The translations under genes and the position numbers were made by a program. The notes under the pieces are model-generated. The model was not told where the DNA came from, made no database searches, and saw nothing but the letters and a program-made list of their open reading frames with translations. Positions 30,670-41,494 of a DNA stretch of 41,494 bases are shown here, piece by piece. How positions within the stretch are numbered: the first letter of the stretch is position 1; every line of letters begins with the position of its first letter. Source of the DNA: Nemertoderma westbladi (taxonomy: Eukaryota; Xenacoelomorpha; Nemertodermatida; Nemertodermatidae); NCBI GenBank assembly GCA_032718475.1, contig JAUCBJ010007803.1:1-41494 (forward strand), given 5' to 3'.

Positions 30670-30946
30670 AAAAATGAGAATGTATGAGTAGGCTTTGGTT
30701 TGGAAACTAAGATATTGAAACCTCCGAGGTATTGAAAGTTAATTAAAGTAATTTTTATAATGACTTGCATTCTATATAGTTTAATCTTGGGATCAAAGGT
30801 TAATGTTAGAAGTAAGATGTAATCTATAAATAATTGGTTCAAAGAAATAAAATATATATAAAATGGCAAGTTTATCAAATACACAAAATCAGTCAGGGAA
30901 ACATTCAGTTGAATTGCACATGAGCAAGCAATTATATAGCAAATAT
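30670..30946. other. AT-rich spacer between tandem arrays
   Basis: No gene or repeat recognised; GATCAAAGGTTAATGTTAGA near 30791 is a loose echo of the preceding 46-bp unit. Confidence 0.4.
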
Positions 30947-31740
30947 AAAATTCGCTTTCAACTGCCTTTTTAGCCGCCGAGATATAGAAAATTCGCTTTC
31001 AACTGCCTTTTTAGCCGCCGAGATATAGAAAATTCGCTTTCAACTGCCTTTTTAGCCGCCGAGATATAGAAAATTCGCTTTCAACTGCCTTTTTAGCCGC
31101 CGAGATATAGAAAATTCGCTTTCAGCGGCCTTTTTAGCCGCCGAGACATATAAAATTCGCTTTCAACTGCCTTTTTAGCCGCCGAGATATAGAAAATTCG
31201 CTTTCAGCGGCCTTTTTAGCCGCCGGGATATAGAAAATTCGCTTTCAGCGGCCTTTTTAGCCGCCGAGACATATAAAATTCGCTTTCAACTGCCTTTTTA
31301 GCCGCCGAGATATAGAAAATTCGCTTTCAGCGGCCTTTTTAGCCGCCGAGATATAGAAAAATCGCTTTCAGCGGCCTTTTTAGCCGCCGAGACATAGAAA
31401 ATTCGCTTTCAGCGGCCTTTTTAGCCGCCGGGATATAGAAAATTCGCTTTCAGCGGCCTTTTTAGCCGCCGAGACATATAAAATTCGCTTTCAACTGCCT
31501 TTTTAGCCGCCGAGATATAGAAAATTCGCTTTCAGCGGCCTTTTTAGCCGCCGAGACATATAAAATTCGCTTTCAACTGCCTTTTTAGCCGCCGAGATAT
31601 AGAAAATTCGCTTTCAGCGGCCTTTTTAGCCGCCGAGATATAGAAAATTCGCTTTCAGCGGCCTTTTTAGCCGCCGAGACATAGAAAATTCGCTTTCAGC
31701 GGCCTTTTTGGCCGCTGAGATATATAAAATTCGCTTTCAG
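30947..31740 (+). repeat. 41-bp tandem repeat, about 19 units in two main variants
   Basis: Units begin AAAATTCGCTTTCA and contain CCTTTTTAGCCGCCGAGA. One variant has ACTGCC before the T run; the other has GCGGCC, which makes GCGGC pair with GCCGC across the T run. A linked difference is GATATAG versus GACATATA at the unit end. The first four units are all the ACTGCC type; variants alternate after that. Confidence 0.95.
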
Positions 31741-32018
31741 CGTCAGACCGATTTTGGTATGTTTTTGGCACTTTTTCTGCATCCCCTTCTGATGTGGCTG
31801 ATTCAAAATAAGTTTCAACTCCATTGAATTGAAAATCCCTGTGTCATGCTAACTCCAAATTGCTCTTACTGCTTCAACGTTGGTTTTACCAGACTGACAA
31901 AAAATGTCAAACTACAGTAAAATTTCAACTACTTTTTTTACACTAACTTATCACAAATTATTGTCACCAAATTTCACAAAATTTTTCGCTTAAGAATGGA
32001 TGGATACCAATTTCCTGA
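31741..32018. other. unique spacer between the 41-bp and 119-bp arrays
   Basis: No gene recognised. This is the only non-tandem sequence of any length between about 30.9 kb and the window end, and marks the left edge of the satellite. Confidence 0.5.
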
Positions 32019-35000
32019 AAATTGTTCAGATGTTCAGACTCTACTGTATATGAGCGCAATATGGTTGGAAGTTCATACGTAAATAATGTAGTTTCATTGA
32101 TTGTAGAGTTGCACCAATCCAAATGGTCTGTCCAATATAATTGTTCACATGTTCAGACTCTACTGTATATGAGCGCAATATGGTTGGAAGTTCATACGTA
32201 AATAATGTAGTTTCATTGATTGTAGAGTTGCACCAATCCAAATGGTCTGTCCAATATAATTGTTCACATGTTCAGACTCTACTGTATATGAGCGCAATAT
32301 GGTTGGAAGTTCATACGTAAATAATGTAGTTTCATTGATTGTAGAGTTGCACCAATCCAAATGGTCTGTCCAATATAATTGTTCACATGTTCAGACTCTA
32401 CTGTATATGAGCGCAATATGGTTGGAAGTTCATACGTAAATAATCTAGTTTCATTGATTGTAGAGTTGCACCAATCCAAATGGTCTGTCCAATATAATTG
32501 TTCACATGTTCAGACTCTACTGTATATGAGCGCAATATGGTTGGAAGTTCATACGTAAATAATGTAGTTTCATTGATTGTAGAGTTGCACCAATCCAAAT
32601 GGTCTGTCCAATATAATTACCAGACTCTACTGTATATGAGCGCAATATGGTTGGAAGTTCATACGTAAATAATGTAGTTTCATTGATTGTAGAGTTGCAC
32701 CAATCCAAATGGTCTGTCCAATATAATTGTTCACATGTTCAGACTCTACTGTATATGAGCGCAATATGGTTGGAAGTTCATACGTAAATAATGTAGTTTC
32801 ATTGATTGTAGAGTTGCACCAATCCAAATGGTCTGTCCAATATAATTGTTCACATGTTGAGACTCTACTGTATATGAGCGCAATATGGTTGGAAGTTCAT
32901 ACGTAAATAATGTAGTTTCATTGATTGTAGAGTTGCACCAATCCAAATGGTCTGTCCAATATAATTGTTCACATGTTGAGACTCTACTGTATATGAGCGC
33001 AATATGGTTGGAAGTTCATACGTAAATAATGTAGTTTCATTGATTGTAGAGTTGCACCAATCCAAATGGTCTGTCCAATATAATTGTTCACATGTTCAGA
33101 CTCTACTGTATATGAGCGCAATATGGTTGGAAGTTCATACGTAAATAATGTAGTTTCATTGATTGTAGAGTTGCACCAATCCAAATGGTCTGTCCAATAT
33201 AATTGTTCACATGTTGAGACTCTACTGTATATGAGCGCAATATGGTTGGAAGTTCATACGTAAATAATGTAGTTTCATTGATTGTAGAGTTGCACCAATC
33301 CAAATGGTCTGTCCAATATAATTGTTCACATGTTCAGACTCTACTGTATATGAGCGCAATATGGTTGGAAGTTCATACGTAAATAATGTAGTTTCATTGA
33401 TTGTAGAGTTGCACCAATCCAAATGGTCTGTCCAATATAATTGTTCACATGTTCAGACTCTACTGTATATGAGCGCAATATGGTTGGAAGTTCATACGTA
33501 AATAATGTAGTTTCATTGATTGTAGAGTTGCACCAATCCAAATGGTCTGTCCAATATAATTGTTCACATGTTCAGACTCTACTGTATATGAGCGCAATAT
33601 GGTTGGAAGTTCATACGTAAATAATGTAGTTTCATTGATTGTAGAGTTGCACCAATCCAAATGGTCTGTCCAATATAATTGTTCACATGTTCAGACTCTA
33701 CTGTATATGAGCGCAATATGGTTGGAAGTTCATACGTAAATAATGTAGTTTCATTGATTGTAGAGTTGCACCAATCCAAATGGTCTGTCCAATATAATTG
33801 TTCACATGTTCAGACTCTACTGTATATGAGCGCAATATGGTTGGAAGTTCATACGTAAATAATGTAGTTTCATTGATTGTAGAGTTGCACCAATCCAAAT
33901 GGTCTGTCCAATATAATTGTTCACATGTTCAGACTCTACTGTATATGAGCGCAATATGGTTGGAAGTTCATACGTAAATAATGTAGTTTCATTGATTGTA
34001 GAGTTGCACCAATCCAAATGGTCTGTCCAATATAATTGTTCACATGTTCAGACTCTACTGTATATGAGCGCAATATGGTTGGAAGTTCATACGTAAATAA
34101 TGTAGTTTCATTGATTGTAGAGTTGCACCAATCCAAATGGTCTGTCCAATATAATTGTTCACATGTTCAGACTCTACTGTATATGAGCGCAATATGGTTG
34201 GAAGTTCATACGTAAATAATGTAGTTTCATTGATTGTAGAGTTGCACCAATCCAAATGGTCTGTCCAATATAATTGTTCACATGTTCAGACTCTACTGTA
34301 TATGAGCGCAATATGGTTGGAAGTTCATACGTAAATAATGTAGTTTCATTGATTGTAGAGTTGCACCAATCCAAATGGTCTGTCCAATATAATTGTTCAC
34401 ATGTTCAGACTCTACTGTATATGAGCGCAATATGGTTGGAAGTTCATACGTAAATAATGTAGTTTCATTGATTGTAGAGTTGCACCAATCCAAATGGTCT
34501 GTCCAATATAATTGTTCACATGTTCAGACTCTACTGTATATGAGCGCAATATGGTTGGAAGTTCATACGTAAATAATGTAGTTTCATTGATTGTAGAGTT
34601 GCACCAATCCAAATGGTCTGTCCAATATAATTGTTCACATGTTCAGACTCTACTGTATATGAGCGCAATATGGTTGGAAGTTCATACGTAAATAATGTAG
34701 TTTCATTGATTGTAGAGTTGCACCAATCCAAATGGTCTGTCCAATATAATTGTTCACATGTTCAGACTCTACTGTATATGAGCGCAATATGGTTGGAAGT
34801 TCATACGTAAATAATGTAGTTTCATTGATTGTAGAGTTGCACCAATCCAAATGGTCTGTCCAATATAATTGTTCACATGTTCAGACTCTACTGTATATGA
34901 GCGCAATATGGTTGGAAGTTCATACGTAAATAATGTAGTTTCATTGATTGTAGAGTTGCACCAATCCAAATGGTCTGTCCAATATAATTGTTCACATGTT

Positions 35001-38000
35001 CAGACTCTACTGTATATGAGCGCAATATGGTTGGAAGTTCATACGTAAATAATGTAGTTTCATTGATTGTAGAGTTGCACCAATCCAAATGGTCTGTCCA
35101 ATATAATTGTTCACATGTTCAGACTCTACTGTATATGAGCGCAATATGGTTGGAAGTTCATACGTAAATAATGTAGTTTCATTGATTGTAGAGTTGCACC
35201 AATCCAAATGGTCTGTCCAATATAATTGTTCACATGTTCAGACTCTACTGTATATGAGCGCAATATGGTTGGAAGTTCATACGTAAATAATGTAGTTTCA
35301 TTGATTGTAGAGTTGCACCAATCCAAATGGTCTGTCCAATATAATTGTTCACATGTTCAGACTCTACTGTATATGAGCGCAATATGGTTGGAAGTTCATA
35401 CGTAAATAATGTAGTTTCATTGATTGTAGAGTTGCACCAATCCAAATGGTCTGTCCAATATAATTGTTCACATGTTCAGACTCTACTGTATATGAGCGCA
35501 ATATGGTTGGAAGTTCATACGTAAATAATGTAGTTTCATTGATTGTAGAGTTGCACCAATCCAAATGGTCTGTCCAATATAATTGTTCACATGTTCAGAC
35601 TCTACTGTATATGAGCGCAATATGGTTGGAAGTTCATACGTAAATAATGTAGTTTCATTGATTGTAGAGTTGCACCAATCCAAATGGTCTGTCCAATATA
35701 ATTGTTCACATGTTCAGACTCTACTGTATATGAGCGCAATATGGTTGGAAGTTCATACGTAAATAATGTAGTTTCATTGATTGTAGAGTTGCACCAATCC
35801 AAATGGTCTGTCCAATATAATTGTTCACATGTTCAGACTCTACTGTATATGAGCGCAATATGGTTGGAAGTTCATACGTAAATAATGTAGTTTCATTGAT
35901 TGTAGAGTTGCACCAATCCAAATGGTCTGTCCAATATAATTGTTCACATGTTCAGACTCTACTGTATATGAGCGCAATATGGTTGGAAGTTCATACGTAA
36001 ATAATGTAGTTTCATTGATTGTAGAGTTGCACCAATCCAAATGGTCTGTCCAATATAATTGTTCACATGTTCAGACTCTACTGTATATGAGCGCAATATG
36101 GTTGGAAGTTCATACGTAAATAATGTAGTTTCATTGATTGTAGAGTTGCACCAATCCAAATGGTCTGTCCAATATAATTGTTCACATGTTCAGACTCTAC
36201 TGTATATGAGCGCAATATGGTTGGAAGTTCATACGTAAATAATGTAGTTTCATTGATTGTAGAGTTGCACCAATCCAAATGGTCTGTCCAATATAATTGT
36301 TCACATGTTCAGACTCTACTGTATATGAGCGCAATATGGTTGGAAGTTCATACGTAAATAATGTAGTTTCATTGATTGTAGAGTTGCACCAATCCAAATG
36401 GTCTGTCCAATATAATTGTTCACATGTTCAGACTCTACTGTATATGAGCGCAATATGGTTGGAAGTTCATACGTAAATAATGTAGTTTCATTGATTGTAG
36501 AGTTGCACCAATCCAAATGGTCTGTCCAATATAATTGTTCACATGTTCAGACTCTACTGTATATGAGCGCAATATGGTTGGAAGTTCATACGTAAATAAT
36601 GTAGTTTCATTGATTGTAGAGTTGCACCAATCCAAATGGTCTGTCCAATATAATTGTTCACATGTTCAGACTCTACTGTATATGAGCGCAATATGGTTGG
36701 AAGTTCATACGTAAATAATGTAGTTTCATTGATTGTAGAGTTGCACCAATCCAAATGGTCTGTCCAATATAATTGTTCACATGTTCAGACTCTACTGTAT
36801 ATGAGCGCAATATGGTTGGAAGTTCATACGTAAATAATGTAGTTTCATTGATTGTAGAGTTGCACCAATCCAAATGGTCTGTCCAATATAATTGTTCACA
36901 TGTTCAGACTCTACTGTATATGAGCGCAATATGGTTGGAAGTTCATACGTAAATAATGTAGTTTCATTGATTGTAGAGTTGCACCAATCCAAATGGTCTG
37001 TCCAATATAATTGTTCACATGTTCAGACTCTACTGTATATGAGCGCAATATGGTTGGAAGTTCATACGTAAATAATGTAGTTTCATTGATTGTAGAGTTG
37101 CACCAATCCAAATGGTCTGTCCAATATAATTGTTCACATGTTCAGACTCTACTGTATATGAGCGCAATATGGTTGGAAGTTCATACGTAAATAATGTAGT
37201 TTCATTGATTGTAGAGTTGCACCAATCCAAATGGTCTGTCCAATATAATTGTTCACATGTTCAGACTCTACTGTATATGAGCGCAATATGGTTGGAAGTT
37301 CATACGTAAATAATGTAGTTTCATTGATTGTAGAGTTGCACCAATCCAAATGGTCTGTCCAATATAATTGTTCACATGTTCAGACTCTACTGTATATGAG
37401 CGCAATATGGTTGGAAGTTCATACGTAAATAATGTAGTTTCATTGATTGTAGAGTTGCACCAATCCAAATGGTCTGTCCAATATAATTGTTCACATGTTC
37501 AGACTCTACTGTATATGAGCGCAATATGGTTGGAAGTTCATACGTAAATAATGTAGTTTCATTGATTGTAGAGTTGCACCAATCCAAATGGTCTGTCCAA
37601 TATAATTGTTCACATGTTCAGACTCTACTGTATATGAGCGCAATATGGTTGGAAGTTCATACGTAAATAATGTAGTTTCATTGATTGTAGAGTTGCACCA
37701 ATCCAAATGGTCTGTCCAATATAATTGTTCACATGTTCAGACTCTACTGTATATGAGCGCAATATGGTTGGAAGTTCATACGTAAATAATGTAGTTTCAT
37801 TGATTGTAGAGTTGCACCAATCCAAATGGTCTGTCCAATATAATTGTTCACATGTTCAGACTCTACTGTATATGAGCGCAATATGGTTGGAAGTTCATAC
37901 GTAAATAATGTAGTTTCATTGATTGTAGAGTTGCACCAATCCAAATGGTCTGTCCAATATAATTGTTCACATGTTCAGACTCTACTGTATATGAGCGCAA

Positions 38001-41000
38001 TATGGTTGGAAGTTCATACGTAAATAATGTAGTTTCATTGATTGTAGAGTTGCACCAATCCAAATGGTCTGTCCAATATAATTGTTCACATGTTCAGACT
38101 CTACTGTATATGAGCGCAATATGGTTGGAAGTTCATACGTAAATAATGTAGTTTCATTGATTGTAGAGTTGCACCAATCCAAATGGTCTGTCCAATATAA
38201 TTGTTCACATGTTCAGACTCTACTGTATATGAGCGCAATATGGTTGGAAGTTCATACGTAAATAATGTAGTTTCATTGATTGTAGAGTTGCACCAATCCA
38301 AATGGTCTGTCCAATATAATTGTTCACATGTTCAGACTCTACTGTATATGAGCGCAATATGGTTGGAAGTTCATACGTAAATAATGTAGTTTCATTGATT
38401 GTAGAGTTGCACCAATCCAAATGGTCTGTCCAATATAATTGTTCACATGTTCAGACTCTACTGTATATGAGCGCAATATGGTTGGAAGTTCATACGTAAA
38501 TAATGTAGTTTCATTGATTGTAGAGTTGCACCAATCCAAATGGTCTGTCCAATATAATTGTTCACATGTTCAGACTCTACTGTATATGAGCGCAATATGG
38601 TTGGAAGTTCATACGTAAATAATGTAGTTTCATTGATTGTAGAGTTGCACCAATCCAAATGGTCTGTCCAATATAATTGTTCACATGTTCAGACTCTACT
38701 GTATATGAGCGCAATATGGTTGGAAGTTCATACGTAAATAATGTAGTTTCATTGATTGTAGAGTTGCACCAATCCAAATGGTCTGTCCAATATAATTGTT
38801 CACATGTTCAGACTCTACTGTATATGAGCGCAATATGGTTGGAAGTTCATACGTAAATAATGTAGTTTCATTGATTGTAGAGTTGCACCAATCCAAATGG
38901 TCTGTCCAATATAATTGTTCACATGTTCAGACTCTACTGTATATGAGCGCAATATGGTTGGAAGTTCATACGTAAATAATGTAGTTTCATTGATTGTAGA
39001 GTTGCACCAATCCAAATGGTCTGTCCAATATAATTGTTCACATGTTCAGACTCTACTGTATATGAGCGCAATATGGTTGGAAGTTCATACGTAAATAATG
39101 TAGTTTCATTGATTGTAGAGTTGCACCAATCCAAATGGTCTGTCCAATATAATTGTTCACATGTTCAGACTCTACTGTATATGAGCGCAATATGGTTGGA
39201 AGTTCATACGTAAATAATGTAGTTTCATTGATTGTAGAGTTGCACCAATCCAAATGGTCTGTCCAATATAATTGTTCACATGTTCAGACTCTACTGTATA
39301 TGAGCGCAATATGGTTGGAAGTTCATACGTAAATAATGTAGTTTCATTGATTGTAGAGTTGCACCAATCCAAATGGTCTGTCCAATATAATTGTTCACAT
39401 GTTCAGACTCTACTGTATATGAGCGCAATATGGTTGGAAGTTCATACGTAAATAATGTAGTTTCATTGATTGTAGAGTTGCACCAATCCAAATGGTCTGT
39501 CCAATATAATTGTTCACATGTTCAGACTCTACTGTATATGAGCGCAATATGGTTGGAAGTTCATACGTAAATAATGTAGTTTCATTGATTGTAGAGTTGC
39601 ACCAATCCAAATGGTCTGTCCAATATAATTGTTCACATGTTCAGACTCTACTGTATATGAGCGCAATATGGTTGGAAGTTCATACGTAAATAATGTAGTT
39701 TCATTGATTGTAGAGTTGCACCAATCCAAATGGTCTGTCCAATATAATTGTTCACATGTTCAGACTCTACTGTATATGAGCGCAATATGGTTGGAAGTTC
39801 ATACGTAAATAATGTAGTTTCATTGATTGTAGAGTTGCACCAATCCAAATGGTCTGTCCAATATAATTGTTCACATGTTCAGACTCTACTGTATATGAGC
39901 GCAATATGGTTGGAAGTTCATACGTAAATAATGTAGTTTCATTGATTGTAGAGTTGCACCAATCCAAATGGTCTGTCCAATATAATTGTTCACATGTTCA
40001 GACTCTACTGTATATGAGCGCAATATGGTTGGAAGTTCATACGTAAATAATGTAGTTTCATTGATTGTAGAGTTGCACCAATCCAAATGGTCTGTCCAAT
40101 ATAATTGTTCACATGTTCAGACTCTACTGTATATGAGCGCAATATGGTTGGAAGTTCATACGTAAATAATGTAGTTTCATTGATTGTAGAGTTGCACCAA
40201 TCCAAATGGTCTGTCCAATATAATTGTTCACATGTTCAGACTCTACTGTATATGAGCGCAATATGGTTGGAAGTTCATACGTAAATAATGTAGTTTCATT
40301 GATTGTAGAGTTGCACCAATCCAAATGGTCTGTCCAATATAATTGTTCACATGTTCAGACTCTACTGTATATGAGCGCAATATGGTTGGAAGTTCATACG
40401 TAAATAATGTAGTTTCATTGATTGTAGAGTTGCACCAATCCAAATGGTCTGTCCAATATAATTGTTCACATGTTCAGACTCTACTGTATATGAGCGCAAT
40501 ATGGTTGGAAGTTCATACGTAAATAATGTAGTTTCATTGATTGTAGAGTTGCACCAATCCAAATGGTCTGTCCAATATAATTGTTCACATGTTCAGACTC
40601 TACTGTATATGAGCGCAATATGGTTGGAAGTTCATACGTAAATAATGTAGTTTCATTGATTGTAGAGTTGCACCAATCCAAATGGTCTGTCCAATATAAT
40701 TGTTCACATGTTCAGACTCTACTGTATATGAGCGCAATATGGTTGGAAGTTCATACGTAAATAATGTAGTTTCATTGATTGTAGAGTTGCACCAATCCAA
40801 ATGGTCTGTCCAATATAATTGTTCACATGTTCAGACTCTACTGTATATGAGCGCAATATGGTTGGAAGTTCATACGTAAATAATGTAGTTTCATTGATTG
40901 TAGAGTTGCACCAATCCAAATGGTCTGTCCAATATAATTGTTCACATGTTCAGACTCTACTGTATATGAGCGCAATATGGTTGGAAGTTCATACGTAAAT

Positions 41001-41494
41001 AATGTAGTTTCATTGATTGTAGAGTTGCACCAATCCAAATGGTCTGTCCAATATAATTGTTCACATGTTCAGACTCTACTGTATATGAGCGCAATATGGT
41101 TGGAAGTTCATACGTAAATAATGTAGTTTCATTGATTGTAGAGTTGCACCAATCCAAATGGTCTGTCCAATATAATTGTTCACATGTTCAGACTCTACTG
41201 TATATGAGCGCAATATGGTTGGAAGTTCATACGTAAATAATGTAGTTTCATTGATTGTAGAGTTGCACCAATCCAAATGGTCTGTCCAATATAATTGTTC
41301 ACATGTTCAGACTCTACTGTATATGAGCGCAATATGGTTGGAAGTTCATACGTAAATAATGTAGTTTCATTGATTGTAGAGTTGCACCAATCCAAATGGT
41401 CTGTCCAATATAATTGTTCACATGTTCAGACTCTACTGTATATGAGCGCAATATGGTTGGAAGTTCATACGTAAATAATGTAGTTTCATTGATT
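32019..41494. repeat. 119-bp satellite, about 79 monomers, continuing past the window
   Basis: Head-to-tail monomers of 119 bp (for example from CAGACTCTACTGTATATGAG to the next) run to the last base. Visible variants are confined to the left end: a C in AATCTAG at 32445, a 9-bp-shorter monomer at about 32619-32621, and G for C in CATGTTGAGAC at 32859, 32978 and 33216. Beyond about 33220 I see no differences between monomers. A 66-codon minus-strand frame repeats once per monomer in a different phase each time, because 119 is not a multiple of three, so the array is not coding. The monomer junction carries TGTTCACATGTTCA, a direct repeat of TGTTCA. Confidence 0.98.

Noticed and set aside
32041-41395. 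Repeated 66-codon minus-strand open frame in the satellite
   Set aside because: It recurs once per 119-bp monomer in shifting phase and is a by-product of the tandem repeat, with no coding evidence.

Overview
This window is eukaryotic, repeat-dominated DNA, most likely from a marine invertebrate animal. The signs are RTE-like non-LTR retrotransposons, TTAA-flanked and hAT-like DNA transposon remnants, long (TG)n tracts, tRNA-derived sequences, scattered AGGCCTA-type palindromes and a large 119-bp satellite. The phylum cannot be fixed from sequence alone; an echinoderm- or hemichordate-like genome is a guess. There are no bacterial operons, ribosome binding sites or CRISPR arrays. I recognise no intact host gene. 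The only long convincing protein is the endonuclease/reverse transcriptase of one retrotransposon (19239-22070, +). I found no new multi-gene system; what is interesting here is repeat architecture and how the pieces are nested.

Layout. 1-3.5 kb: the 3' end of an unrecognised Arg-rich open frame, then AT-rich DNA with a thrice-repeated 30-bp motif and a tRNA-like sequence. 4-6.25 kb: a GT microsatellite, a GGGGAC-rich dispersed repeat, and a 33-bp minisatellite (about 30 units) flanked by short coding-like stretches on the minus strand. 6.5-11 kb: a dead LINE copy (B1) split in two by about 3.05 kb of unrelated AT-rich DNA. 11.15-12.39 kb: a non-autonomous DNA transposon with terminal inverted repeats and TTAA target duplications. 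13.5-18.2 kb: a mosaic of direct, inverted and roughly 0.9-kb tandem repeats, all carrying the motif AAAGTGCTAAC or its complement.

18.35-23.7 kb: two copies of an 851-bp repeat (X) enclose a nearly complete RTE-like element (A) and a second LINE-B fragment (B3). 24.4-26.7 kb: a third partial X copy, tandem monomers of roughly 155 bp, and a fold-back element with about 200-bp inverted arms ending in a hAT-like tip. 26.7-28.3 kb: LINE copy B2 on the minus strand. Its 5' part and flank (27553-28332) are a genomic duplicate of 22089-22803, shown by a shared premature stop.

28.3 kb to the end: an almost unbroken run of tandem arrays. These are 27 units of a 43-bp core separated by variable (TG)n (one tract is 158 dinucleotides), five 46-bp units, about 19 41-bp units, and about 79 copies of a 119-bp satellite that runs off the window.

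How the parts relate: element A encodes the only intact-looking enzyme and is the youngest-looking insertion. The B copies, the TTAA element and the fold-back element are non-autonomous or dead. The right third looks like a heterochromatin-type satellite domain, homogenised inward and variant-rich at its left edge.
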